Source: Mucilaginibacter straminoryzae (GTDB lineage: Bacteria; Bacteroidota; Bacteroidia; Sphingobacteriales; Sphingobacteriaceae). From it: a stretch of DNA of 64,000 bases. Below are positions 27,246 to 35,931 of the stretch, piece by piece. Below the pieces are notes generated by a model that was not told the origin of the DNA, made no database searches, and saw only the letters and a list, made by a program, of their open reading frames with translations. The translations under genes and the position numbers were made by a program. Each line of letters starts with the position of its first letter. The first letter of the stretch is position 1. Where the stretch lies: positions 124,001 to 188,000 of the forward strand of contig NZ_JALJEJ010000003.1 of NCBI RefSeq assembly GCF_022953055.1, given 5' to 3'.

Positions 27246-27343
27246 ATTTCGGATGTCGAAATTTTAATATCGAATTTTAACAATCAAAATAAAAACAGCT
27301 TAAAAAAGCCAGTAAATCCGAAATCGAACATTCGAAATCCGAA
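27246..27343. repeat. AT-rich intergenic segment with CGAAAT-type short repeats
   Basis: The spacer contains a left element reading ATTTCGGATGTCGA and, near its right end, several overlapping copies of its complement-like form (ATCCGAAAT, CGAACATTCG). The result is an imperfect inverted and tandem array. Similar CGAAAT-rich spacers look like dispersed intergenic repeats; I cannot test copy number here. Confidence 0.5.
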
Positions 27344-28321
27344 ATGACAGAACTGTTTTTCTCCATCATCATTCCTTTATATAATCGTCCGCAGGAAATC
27401 AAAGAACTGTTGGAGTCGCTTTTGAAGCAGACTTACAGAAACTTTGAGGTGCTGTTAATTGAGGATGGTTCTGTTAACGATGCGGGCGAGATAGTTAAAA
27501 GCTTTGAAGATAAACTTAACCTGCGCTACTTTGTCAAGCAGAACGAAGGTCAGGGTTTTACGCGCAATTTTGGCTTTGAACGCGCCAAAGGCGATTACTT
27601 TGTGATCTTTGATTCAGATTGTATCATCCCCGAGAGATATCTCGAGATTGTTAATGATAGTCTTCAGCAAAATTGGCTGGATGCTTACGGCGGCCCTGAT
27701 GACGCACATGCATCATTTACCGATGTACAGAAGGCCATCAGCTATTCCATGACCTCTCCCTTTACCACGGGCGGCATCCGGGGAAATAAAAAAGGGATCG
27801 GTCAGTTTCACCCGCGCAGTTTCAACATGGGCGTTTCGCGTAAGGTTTGGGAAACCGCCGGAGGATTTATCATCACCCGTTTAGGGGAAGATATTGAATA
27901 CAGTATTCGTATACACAACCTGGGCTTCAAGATCGGGCTAATCCCCGAGGCTAAGGTTTACCATAAGCGGCGTACCAACTTTAAGCAGTTTTACAAACAG
28001 ATCCATTTTTTTGGCCGTTCGAGGATCAACATTTACAAGTTCTTTCCATCAGAATTAAAGGCCGTGCATTTCTTTCCTGCGGTGTTTACGCTCGGCATGT
28101 TCATTGCCCTTATCGCAAACATTTTTCAATGGATGATTGCTCCTTTATGTAATGCGGTTATTATTATTTTCATATTGTTAATATTTTTTCATTCGCTGTC
28201 TAAAAACAAATCATTAAAAGTTGCATTTTTGAGCGTAATAGCTGCCTTTATTCAACTTATAGCCTATGGGTTGGGTTTTATGCAGGATTATTGGAAGCGC
28301 GTCATCTTAAAACGGTCTTAA
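27344..28321 (+). CDS. GT2 family glycosyltransferase with C-terminal membrane segments
   Basis: The 325-residue protein has a GT-A fold (SIIIPLYNRPQEIKELLESLL, LLIEDGS, and the DSDCIIP metal site near residue 88) followed by about two or three hydrophobic helices at the C-terminus. The NMGVSRKVWETAGGF and RLGEDIEYSIR segments are typical of GT2 enzymes that elongate polysaccharides. It has no recognised acceptor. It is followed by a membrane protein gene six bases away. Confidence 0.9.
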   Translation: MTELFFSIIIPLYNRPQEIKELLESLLKQTYRNFEVLLIEDGSVNDAGEIVKSFEDKLNLRYFVKQNEGQGFTRNFGFERAKGDYFVIFDSDCIIPERYLEIVNDSLQQNWLDAYGGPDDAHASFTDVQKAISYSMTSPFTTGGIRGNKKGIGQFHPRSFNMGVSRKVWETAGGFIITRLGEDIEYSIRIHNLGFKIGLIPEAKVYHKRRTNFKQFYKQIHFFGRSRINIYKFFPSELKAVHFFPAVFTLGMFIALIANIFQWMIAPLCNAVIIIFILLIFFHSLSKNKSLKVAFLSVIAAFIQLIAYGLGFMQDYWKRVILKRS

Positions 28322-28327
28322 GTAAAA

Positions 28328-29101
28328 ATGTATCATCCTTTTACCATTGCAGAAACACTTAAATCGGCCTGGAGTGTCATCAAAAAGAATTACATCACAC
28401 TGCTGGTTTATTCGGTAATATCGCTGGTACTTTATAAAGTAATTGAAGTAGTAACAAGCTTCATCCTGGTTTTTGACAACTATTACAGCCAGTTAATAGA
28501 AACCTTTGTGATGATGCTGGTACAGTCTTACCTTGCCTTAAGCTTTTACAGGCTTATTCTCACCTTGATGGACCGCGAGTATTACGAATTCTCTATAAAG
28601 GATATCATCCCCTCGCTGCGGATGGCTTTGTCGTTTATCACTATTGCTATTTTCTATGGCTTGCTGATTGTGCTTCTGGTGGTGATCAAAGATCTGCTTG
28701 CGGTAAGTCCAATTGCAGAGTTTATTGTAGATAAGCTGGAAATTATCGGTATTGCTTACCTGCTGCTCAGGTCTATATTTTGTTTATGCTTTATTGTCGA
28801 TGAAGATTCGGGGCCAATTGATTCACTTAAGCAAAGCTTTTTTATTACAAACCACAACCTGTCAAGAATTTTCGGACTGGTGTTGATCGTTGTCGGTTTT
28901 ATTGCAATATTGTTGTTAATTATCAACCTAATTATAACCTTGTTTTTTGATATCGAACAGAAACCCTACGTGGTTCGTATCGCCGGCATTTGCTGGATAG
29001 CTATTGCATTTCCTGTGGTACAGGTGATGATTATGGCTACTTACCGCAAACTGGTATACAGCCATCTGGACGTTGATGACGATGTCAGCGAAACACTTTA
29101 A
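28328..29101 (+). CDS. Multi-pass membrane protein, unknown function
   Basis: The 257-residue protein has about six hydrophobic segments and no catalytic motif that I recognise. The pattern (LKSAWSVIKKNYITLLVYSVISLVL near the start, FFITNHNLSRIFGLVLIVVGF later) resembles small membrane proteins related to the glycerophosphodiesterase membrane domain. It lies between a glycosyltransferase and the GH3 gene with gaps of six and three bases, so it is probably co-transcribed with both. Confidence 0.8.
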   Translation: MYHPFTIAETLKSAWSVIKKNYITLLVYSVISLVLYKVIEVVTSFILVFDNYYSQLIETFVMMLVQSYLALSFYRLILTLMDREYYEFSIKDIIPSLRMALSFITIAIFYGLLIVLLVVIKDLLAVSPIAEFIVDKLEIIGIAYLLLRSIFCLCFIVDEDSGPIDSLKQSFFITNHNLSRIFGLVLIVVGFIAILLLIINLIITLFFDIEQKPYVVRIAGICWIAIAFPVVQVMIMATYRKLVYSHLDVDDDVSETL

Positions 29102-29104
29102 ACT

Positions 29105-30607
29105 ATGGGTTTTAAATCGCTCGCCGGCAAGTTTTATGCGGGCATTGTACAAAAGCAGATAGAATATCAGCGCAAAAATGCGGTAAGTCTGCAACAGAAG
29201 ATCTTTCTCTACATTGTTGGTGAAGCTGCTACAACCAAGTTTGGCACCGATCATGGCTTCAGTGACATTCAAACTTACGAAGACTTTAAGAAGCGGGTCC
29301 CGATACGCGACTATGAAGAGCTACGGCCTTATATAGACCGGGTGATCAGCGGCGAAGAGAATGTGCTGTGGCCAGGTACGCCTGCTTATCTTGCCAAAAC
29401 TTCGGGCACTACTTCTGGTGTTAAATATATCCCTATTTCTAAACAAAGTATGCCAGAGCATATCACTGCCGCGCGTAACGCTTTGCTGAACTATGCTTAT
29501 GAAACCGGCAATACCAGCGCTCTGGATGGCAAGATGATCTTTCTGCAAGGCAGCCCCGAGCTGTATGAACTAAATGGCATTCCTACCGGAAGACTGTCTG
29601 GCATTGTGGCCCACCATGTGCCCGGCTACCTGCAAAGTAACCGCATGCCCAGCTACACCACCAATTGTATAGATGATTGGGAAGAAAAGGTAGAAGCTAT
29701 TGTAGGCGAAACTATTAAAGAGGATATGCGCCTCATCTCTGGTATACCACCTTGGTGCCAGATGTATTTTGATAGGTTGTCGGCACGCGCAGGCGGAAAA
29801 AAGATCAAAGACATCTTCCCGAACTTTAAGCTGTTTGTATATGGCGGTGTAAATTATGAACCTTACCGTGCACGAATTGAAGAAAGTATCGGTTTTAAGA
29901 TAGATACGATAGAGACTTACCCTGCATCGGAAGGGTTCATTGCCTACCAGGATTCGCAGAAAGACAACAGTCTTTTGCTAATGGTGGACGCGGGTATCTT
30001 TTATGAATTTGTCCCGGCAGAGGAAATTTTCAACGAAAACCCTACGCGTTTGCAGTTGAAAGAGGTTGAACTGAACCGCAATTACGCACTGATCCTGAAC
30101 ACCAACGCTGGTTTATGGGGTTATAACATTGGCGATACAGTAAAATTCGTTTCAAAGAACCCTTACAAGATTGTAGTAACCGGCCGGATAAAACAGTTTA
30201 TTTCTGCCTTTGGCGAACACGTAATTGTTGAGGAAGTAGAACAAGCCTTAATGGAAGTGGCCCGCAAAGAAGGTATTGATATTGTGGAGTTTACCGTTGC
30301 TCCGCAAATCACTCCGGCAGACGGTGGACTACCCTACCACGAATGGCTGATAGAATTTGGGCATGCCCCTTACGATCTGAAAGGCTTTGCTTTAAAGGTA
30401 GATCAGGCGCTGCAGGAAAAAAATATTTATTACAAAGACCTGATTAAGGGTAACATTTTGCAGCCTTTGATCGTCAAATCATTAAAGAAAAATTCGTTTG
30501 TTGACTACATGCGTATTATGGGTAAGTTAGGCGGCCAGAACAAGGTTCCGCGGATAGCAAACGACAGAAAAATTGCCGATCAGCTAACAAGATATATAAC
30601 AAATTGA
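29105..30607 (+). CDS. GH3 family acyl-adenylate/thioester-forming protein
   Basis: The 500-residue protein matches the GH3 family, named after the plant auxin-inducible genes. The segments KTSGTTSGVKYIPIS (adenylate-forming P-loop), ETYPASEGFIAYQDS and YNIGDTVKFVSKNPYKIVVTGRIKQFISAFGEH are diagnostic. Plant members conjugate amino acids to hormones by ATP-dependent adenylation; bacterial members are of unknown substrate. It sits downstream of glycosyltransferase genes and upstream of dxr, three bases after the membrane protein. The ANL-type fold is clear; acyl substrate and acceptor are not known. Confidence 0.92.
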   Translation: MGFKSLAGKFYAGIVQKQIEYQRKNAVSLQQKIFLYIVGEAATTKFGTDHGFSDIQTYEDFKKRVPIRDYEELRPYIDRVISGEENVLWPGTPAYLAKTSGTTSGVKYIPISKQSMPEHITAARNALLNYAYETGNTSALDGKMIFLQGSPELYELNGIPTGRLSGIVAHHVPGYLQSNRMPSYTTNCIDDWEEKVEAIVGETIKEDMRLISGIPPWCQMYFDRLSARAGGKKIKDIFPNFKLFVYGGVNYEPYRARIEESIGFKIDTIETYPASEGFIAYQDSQKDNSLLLMVDAGIFYEFVPAEEIFNENPTRLQLKEVELNRNYALILNTNAGLWGYNIGDTVKFVSKNPYKIVVTGRIKQFISAFGEHVIVEEVEQALMEVARKEGIDIVEFTVAPQITPADGGLPYHEWLIEFGHAPYDLKGFALKVDQALQEKNIYYKDLIKGNILQPLIVKSLKKNSFVDYMRIMGKLGGQNKVPRIANDRKIADQLTRYITN

Positions 30608-30680
30608 TAACTTTAAATTCTGAAGTGGTTTTTAAGAGATGGAATTGTCATTTTCTTAAAGCTTCACAGAATGGCATCTC

Positions 30681-31874
30681 ATGTCTTCAATAACTAACAA
30701 AGTTAAAAATATAGCAATCTTAGGCTCGACGGGTAGTATCGGTACCCAGTCGCTCGAAGTAATTGCCGCCAACCCCGAACTTTTTCAAGCCGTTGTACTT
30801 ACCGCGCAGAATAATGCCGAATTACTGATCGAGCAATGCCGTCAGTTTTCACCGGATTATGCTGTCATCTGTAATGAAAGCAAGTACGAACAGGTGAAGC
30901 AGGCCCTATCAGGTACGTTAACCAAAGTATTAAGCGGATACGAAAGCATAAAGGAGATTGTTTCCCTGCCCGAGATTGACATCGTTGTAACGGCTATGGT
31001 AGGCTTCTCCGGCCTGGAACCGACGATCAACGCCATTAAAGCAGGCAAAGATATTGCACTGGCTAATAAAGAAACGCTGGTGGTTGCAGGTGAACTGGTT
31101 ACTGCACTGGCCGAAAAGCATGGCGTAAAGCTGCTTCCGGTAGATTCTGAACACTCGGCTATTTTCCAATGCCTGGCAGGTGAAGAAAATAACCCGATCG
31201 AGAAAATCATTATTACCGCTTCCGGCGGGCCTTTCCGTGGTAAAGACCGTACCCTGCTGGCCGATGTAACGCGCGAACAGGCACTGAAACATCCGAATTG
31301 GGTAATGGGCGCTAAAATAACTATCGACTCTGCTTCGTTAATGAACAAAGGGTTGGAAGTGATTGAAGCAAAGTGGTTGTTTAACCTGGATATTGACCAG
31401 ATTGAAGTGGTGGTGCACCCACAGTCGATCATTCACTCGATGGTTCAGTTCCGCGACGGTTCTATCAAGGCGCAAATGGGCTTACCCGATATGAAGCTGC
31501 CCATACAATATGCGCTGGCCTATCCCAATCGTGTAGATAATAACTTCAAACGTTTTGATTTCACGGCCTACCCTAACCTCACCTTCGAAAAGCCCGACAC
31601 CGATACTTTCCGCAACCTTGATCTTGCCTTTACGGCATTAAAAGCAGGCGGTAACGCACCTTGTATCATTAATGCGGCAAATGAAATTGCCGTAGCCGGG
31701 TTTTTGAACAACGAGGTTGGCTTTCTGGCCATGAGCGATGTGATTGAATCCTGTTTACAGCAATTACCGTATATTGAACAACCGTCTCTTGATGACTATT
31801 TGAATACAGATAAAGAAACACGCATATTAGCACAACACTTGGTGCAAAAACAGCCCAGAGTGATAACCTTTTGA
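30681..31874 (+). CDS. dxr: 1-deoxy-D-xylulose-5-phosphate reductoisomerase
   Basis: The 397-residue protein has the NADPH-binding GSTGSIGTQSLEV, the NKETLVVAGE motif, and the metal- and substrate-binding VDSEHSAIFQ and SASLMNKGLEVIEAKWLF segments. It converts 1-deoxyxylulose-5-phosphate to MEP, the committed step of isoprenoid synthesis, in the cytosol. The length is normal. rseP follows after 17 bases, a pairing seen in many bacteria. Confidence 0.97.
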   Translation: MSSITNKVKNIAILGSTGSIGTQSLEVIAANPELFQAVVLTAQNNAELLIEQCRQFSPDYAVICNESKYEQVKQALSGTLTKVLSGYESIKEIVSLPEIDIVVTAMVGFSGLEPTINAIKAGKDIALANKETLVVAGELVTALAEKHGVKLLPVDSEHSAIFQCLAGEENNPIEKIIITASGGPFRGKDRTLLADVTREQALKHPNWVMGAKITIDSASLMNKGLEVIEAKWLFNLDIDQIEVVVHPQSIIHSMVQFRDGSIKAQMGLPDMKLPIQYALAYPNRVDNNFKRFDFTAYPNLTFEKPDTDTFRNLDLAFTALKAGGNAPCIINAANEIAVAGFLNNEVGFLAMSDVIESCLQQLPYIEQPSLDDYLNTDKETRILAQHLVQKQPRVITF

Positions 31875-31891
31875 TTTTTGATAAATAACGA

Positions 31892-33238
31892 ATGAGTATA
31901 GTGATTATGGTTGGCCAGTTGATTCTTGGCCTCTCAATTTTAGTAATTCTGCACGAGCTTGGACACTTCTTGGCGGCTCGTGCCTTCGGAATTAAAGTAG
32001 AGAAGTTTTATCTGTTCTTCGACGCCTGGAATATTAAGTTATTCAAATACAATTATAAAGGGGTAGAATACGGTATCGGCTGGCTTCCGTTAGGTGGCTA
32101 TGTGAAAATTGCCGGTATGATTGACGAATCAATGGATACCGAACAAATGGCCGGTCCGCCCCAACCATGGGAGTTCCGCTCCAAACCGGCCTGGCAACGT
32201 CTAATCGTGATGCTTGGTGGTGTAACGGTAAACATTATCCTGGGTATTATTATCTTCTGGATGCTGACCGTAAAATATGGCGAAAGCTATATCCCTAACG
32301 ATAGTATTAAATATGGCATTGTACCCGGTAAAATTGGTAAAGAAATTGGCCTGAAAGCTGGTGATAAGATCACCGAGGTTAATGGAAAGACTGTAGAGCG
32401 TTTCGAAGAACTGGTAAGTTCAAAAGTACTGTTGGGTAATACCCAGCTAACCGTGCTGCGCGATGGCAAGGAATTGAAACTGATGGTGCCTGCCAATATC
32501 CTGAATGAGGTGTCTGATTATGGCGTTGGCGAGTTCATCACGCTGCGGAGCAAGTTCCGGATTGATTCTGTTGTGGCGCAAAGCAACGCGGCTAAAGCTG
32601 GGCTGCTTAAGGGGGATAGTATCAAGGCTGTTAACGGTGTGCCTGTTACCTTCTCAGATGAACTGAAGGCAGAGATGCAGAAGTATAAGAACAAAGAGGT
32701 GACGCTTACCGTGAAACGCCAGAATAAAGAGATGCCTGTTACCGCTGCAGTAAACAAAGAGGGCTCACTTGGCTTTGTAGACGGCCGCTGGGGCATTAAA
32801 CTTTCTGCAGACGAGCCTAATATCAAAACCGTGAATTTCGGCTTCCTGCAATCGCTGCCTGTTGGGGCATCTAAAGCCTGGGGAACGTTCACAGATAACG
32901 CCAAAGGTTTAGGCAAGGTGTTTAAAGGCGAGGTAAAAGCAAATAAAGCATTTACAGGGCCGGTAGGTATTGCCACCATGTTTGGTTCACATATCGACTG
33001 GGCTCGTTTCTGGAGCCTGGTAGGCTTGCTTTCTATGGCGCTGGCATTAATGAACCTGTTACCAATCCCGGCGCTGGATGGTGGCCATGCTTTATTCCTG
33101 ATCATCGAGATGATTAAGGGTAAGCCGCTCAGCGATAAATTCCTGGAACGCGCGCAGATCGTTGGTTTCGTGATCCTGGTTACGTTGATGGTATTTGTAT
33201 TCGGTAACGATATCTTAAAACACGTGGTGAAGAAATAA
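31892..33238 (+). CDS. rseP: Site-2 intramembrane zinc metalloprotease
   Basis: The 448-residue protein has the M50 zinc motif HELGH (H21, E22, H25), two PDZ domains in the centre (GLKAGDKITEVNGKTVE, GLLKGDSIKAVNGVPV) and the second active-site segment NLLPIPALDGGH near the C-terminus. RseP-type proteases cleave anti-sigma factors and other membrane substrates within the inner membrane. It is the last gene of the plus-strand unit and is followed by a strong hairpin. Confidence 0.96.
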   Translation: MSIVIMVGQLILGLSILVILHELGHFLAARAFGIKVEKFYLFFDAWNIKLFKYNYKGVEYGIGWLPLGGYVKIAGMIDESMDTEQMAGPPQPWEFRSKPAWQRLIVMLGGVTVNIILGIIIFWMLTVKYGESYIPNDSIKYGIVPGKIGKEIGLKAGDKITEVNGKTVERFEELVSSKVLLGNTQLTVLRDGKELKLMVPANILNEVSDYGVGEFITLRSKFRIDSVVAQSNAAKAGLLKGDSIKAVNGVPVTFSDELKAEMQKYKNKEVTLTVKRQNKEMPVTAAVNKEGSLGFVDGRWGIKLSADEPNIKTVNFGFLQSLPVGASKAWGTFTDNAKGLGKVFKGEVKANKAFTGPVGIATMFGSHIDWARFWSLVGLLSMALALMNLLPIPALDGGHALFLIIEMIKGKPLSDKFLERAQIVGFVILVTLMVFVFGNDILKHVVKK

Positions 33239-33261
33239 CACCGCTTGTTATATCCATACAG

Positions 33262-33288
33262 AGGCTGCCCATAAGGCGGCCTTTTTTG
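33262..33288 (+). terminator. Rho-independent terminator after rseP
   Basis: An 8-bp stem (AGGCTGCC with GGCGGCCT, one G-T pair) with a five-base loop runs into six T residues, 24 bp after the rseP stop codon. Confidence 0.85.
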
Positions 33289-33330
33289 TGCAAATAGCTT
33301 TTTTTAAGCTACAAATACTTATTCTACCAA

Positions 33331-33386
33331 TAAATGACTAATGCCCAATGCCAATGGATTAATTACCAAATGACTAATGCCCAATG
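33331..33386. repeat. Two direct copies of an ATGACTAATGCCCAATG element in a gene-free stretch
   Basis: The 19-bp element AAATGACTAATGCCCAATG occurs at about 33332-33350 and 33368-33386 with a partly repeated CCAATG between them. Further along, CATTTACC is repeated with CACATT spacers near 33440-33475. The gene-free stretch 33239-33629 otherwise holds only the rseP terminator and a promoter element. The reverse-strand reading frame here has a repetitive, low-complexity product and is probably not a gene. Confidence 0.7.
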
Positions 33387-33608
33387 ACGTGAAATTGGTG
33401 GCTGGCAAAAACCAGTTCGCCATGTCTGCCGGGACTGCCGCATTTACCACATTCGCCACATTTACCGGGTCTGCCATAGGTTTTCTAACTTTTAAGTCAG
33501 GATTACTGCCATGATCATGACACTGCTTGAAATTGTCAATGTTATGTAAGGGTTTAGCGCTATCGTTTGTTAAAACTGCCGCAGAAAAAGAGACCATGCA
33601 GTTTTTTC

Positions 33609-33616
33609 TATCTTTG
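33609..33616 (+). promoter_or_regulatory. Putative -7 element of the DUF3050 gene
   Basis: TATCTTTG is an exact TAnnTTTG match ending 13 bp before the ATG at 33630. It lies inside the frame's upstream extension, supporting 33630 over 33567 as the start. Confidence 0.5.
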
Positions 33617-33629
33617 GCGCGACAATTTA

Positions 33630-34427
33630 ATGATGGAAGTAAACAAAAAGATAAGCGATTTACTTGCAGCGACTGCAGGCACGCGTGAGCAACTCATCAA
33701 CCACCCGCTATACCAAAAGCTAAATACCTTAGAACACCTGCAGGTGTTTATGGAACTGCACTGCTTTGCCGTGTTGGACTTCATGTCTCTTTTAAAAGCG
33801 CTTCAGCAGCAATTAACCTGTACCGTTGTGCCATGGCTGCCGACTGGAAACGCCAATACCCGTTACCTGATCAATGAGATTGTAACCGGCGAAGAAAGCG
33901 ATGTTGACGAAGCCGGAAACCGGGCAAGTCACTTTGAATTATATCTTCGGGCCATGCAGCAGGCCGGGGCCGATACCCAGGCTATCGATCAGTTTATTGG
34001 TTTACTAAGCGCAGGAAGATCTGTAGAAGAAGCATTGAATGGTGTTGAAGCGCCCGATGCGGCGAAGGCGTTTGTACGCCATACCTTCCGGGTAATTGCT
34101 ACAGGTAAACCGCACGTGATTGCTGCGGTGTTTACCTTTGGCCGCGAGGACCTGATCCCATCCATCTTTATTGAACTGGTGCGCGAGATTGCAGCGGCGT
34201 TTCCAAACCGCGTAGATATTCTGCGATACTACCTGGAAAGGCACATCGAGGTTGATGGCGACCATCATACTCATTTAGCCTACCAGATGACTGCGGAACT
34301 TTGCGGCGATGATGAGGCTAAATGGCAGGAAGCTACCGAGGCTGCAAACGCAGCATTACAGGCACGCCTGGCTTTATGGAATGGCGTGATCGCTTGCCTG
34401 GATAACAGCCTTACTGCTATCCAGTAA
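33630..34427 (+). CDS. DUF3050 family protein
   Basis: Translation from ATG 33630 (or the next codon, also ATG) gives about 265 residues. The segments [63 protein letters not shown] and HRH-type pairs ([16 protein letters not shown]) match DUF3050. The conserved His and Glu residues and the helical pattern recall haem-oxygenase-like folds, which often bind di-iron; that is an inference. No partner genes are adjacent. Confidence 0.85.
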   Translation: MMEVNKKISDLLAATAGTREQLINHPLYQKLNTLEHLQVFMELHCFAVLDFMSLLKALQQQLTCTVVPWLPTGNANTRYLINEIVTGEESDVDEAGNRASHFELYLRAMQQAGADTQAIDQFIGLLSAGRSVEEALNGVEAPDAAKAFVRHTFRVIATGKPHVIAAVFTFGREDLIPSIFIELVREIAAAFPNRVDILRYYLERHIEVDGDHHTHLAYQMTAELCGDDEAKWQEATEAANAALQARLALWNGVIACLDNSLTAIQ

Positions 34428-34460
34428 GAGACTAAAAATATATGGAGTTACAGTTTTGAA

Positions 34461-34646
34461 TTACTCAAACTGTAGCTCCCACTGGTTTTCCCCGCCGTCA
34501 ACAACGCGGAATATTCTTTTTTCTACGCTTTTGCTGCCATCGGCAGATTCGATACGCACAACCTCATGGTCGTGGAATTCTTCGCTCATAGGTACTACCA
34601 ATGTACTTAAATGTTCAGGATTTCCGGGAACTGTGATCGTTTTCAT
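34461..34646 (-). CDS. Small conserved-looking protein of unknown function
   Basis: The frame opens at 34676, but ATG 34644-34646 gives a compact 61-residue product (MKTITVPGNPEHL...). It is rich in charged residues and ends in ENQWELQFE. It has no cysteine ribbon, signal or membrane segment. It lies 33 bp from the convergent DUF3050 stop and 66 bp downstream of ackA on the same strand as ackA. I do not recognise a family. Confidence 0.55.
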   Translation of the reverse strand: MKTITVPGNPEHLSTLVVPMSEEFHDHEVVRIESADGSKSVEKRIFRVVDGGENQWELQFE

Positions 34647-34712
34647 AATGCTTCTTTCTAATATCTCATTATACAATTTGTTAAGATGATATGTTTTTCA
34701 ACTGATAGTAAC

Positions 34713-35915
34713 TTATCTATCCGCTGACATTTCATAACACTGGTTGGCAATCTCCAACTCTTCATTGGTTGGAATGATCAGCACCTTAACCGCGCTATCA
34801 CCGCTACTGATTTCTCTTATGCCTTTCGCAGCCAGTCCATTCTTCTCTTCGTCGAAATCAACGCCCAAATATTGCAGATCGCTGCAAACCAACTTACGTA
34901 CAAGGGCATCGTTCTCCCCCACACCTGCGGTAAATACAATAGCATCTACCCCATTTAAAGCAGCAGCATAGGCGCCAATGTATTTCTTAATGCGATAGGC
35001 ATACATATCATAGGCTAACTTAGCTTCTGCATCTCCTTCCTGTATCCGGGCCCTTACGTCGCGCATATCGCTAAAGCCTGTTAAACCCAGCATTCCGCTG
35101 CGCTTATTTAACAGGTTACTTACCTGTTCTATATCATAACCCAATTGGTTCACAAGGTAAAAAACGATAGTTGGGTCTATACTGCCAGAGCGTGTACCCA
35201 TAATCAACCCTTCTAACGGGCCAAACCCCATGCTGGTATCAATGGCTTTGCCGTTCTTTATAGCACTGATACTGCAACCATTACCCAGGTGTACGGTAAT
35301 AATCCGGCTGTAGCTTTTGTTAAGATATGCTGCCGCCTGCGCCGAAACATATTTATGGCTGGTGCCATGAAAGCCATAAACGCGGATGTTGTAATCCTTG
35401 TAATAGGCTGTCGGGATGGCATAGCGGTAAGCTTCAGCAGGTAAAGTTTGGAAAAAGGCAGTGTCAAATACACCGATCTGCGTTGCCCTGTCAAAGATTT
35501 TCCCGGCCACTTCTATCCCTAAAAATGCGGATGGGTTATGCAGTGGCGCTAATTGGAAGGTTTGCTTTAGTTTTTCTTTCACTTCGGACGTAATTACCGT
35601 CGTGGTGGTGAAAAACTCCCCGCCATGAACAATACGGTGACCAACGATATCAATTTCAGCCGGGTTACTGATCACACCGACCTTTGCATCCATTAATAAA
35701 GTATTCACTTCTTTTAACGCCGCCTCATGGTCGGCTATTTCCATCGACAAGCTTACGGCATGTTCTTCGCCATTTATTTGCGCTTTATAATTAATGGTTG
35801 AGGTTTCTAATCCAATCCTATCTACCATACCCGTACAAACAGGCGTAGTTGAAGGCATCCTGAAGAATTGATATTTGATAGAGCTACTGCCCGAGTTAAC
35901 TACAAGAATATTCAT
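34713..35915 (-). CDS. ackA: Acetate kinase
   Basis: The 400-residue protein has the ASKHA start (VNSGSSSIKYQFF), the GHRIVHGG active-site segment, VFDTAFFQTLP and GFHGTSHKYVS signatures, and a full-length C-terminal domain. It interconverts acetyl phosphate plus ADP with acetate plus ATP. It follows pta by 17 bases, the common overflow-metabolism operon. Confidence 0.97.
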   Translation of the reverse strand: MNILVVNSGSSSIKYQFFRMPSTTPVCTGMVDRIGLETSTINYKAQINGEEHAVSLSMEIADHEAALKEVNTLLMDAKVGVISNPAEIDIVGHRIVHGGEFFTTTTVITSEVKEKLKQTFQLAPLHNPSAFLGIEVAGKIFDRATQIGVFDTAFFQTLPAEAYRYAIPTAYYKDYNIRVYGFHGTSHKYVSAQAAAYLNKSYSRIITVHLGNGCSISAIKNGKAIDTSMGFGPLEGLIMGTRSGSIDPTIVFYLVNQLGYDIEQVSNLLNKRSGMLGLTGFSDMRDVRARIQEGDAEAKLAYDMYAYRIKKYIGAYAAALNGVDAIVFTAGVGENDALVRKLVCSDLQYLGVDFDEEKNGLAAKGIREISSGDSAVKVLIIPTNEELEIANQCYEMSADR

Positions 35916-35931
35916 TTACTAAATAGGTATA

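Noticed and set aside
30857-31432. Minus-strand frame of 191 codons opposite dxr
   Set aside because: It lies wholly inside dxr, which has every expected motif; antisense frame only.
32518-33105. Minus-strand frame of 195 codons opposite rseP
   Set aside because: It lies wholly inside rseP and shows no coherent domain.
33319-33597. Minus-strand reading frame of 92 codons in the gap after rseP
   Set aside because: Its product is repetitive (NVANVVNAAV type) and follows the direct repeats; no signal or family was seen and a promoter-like element of the next gene overlaps it.
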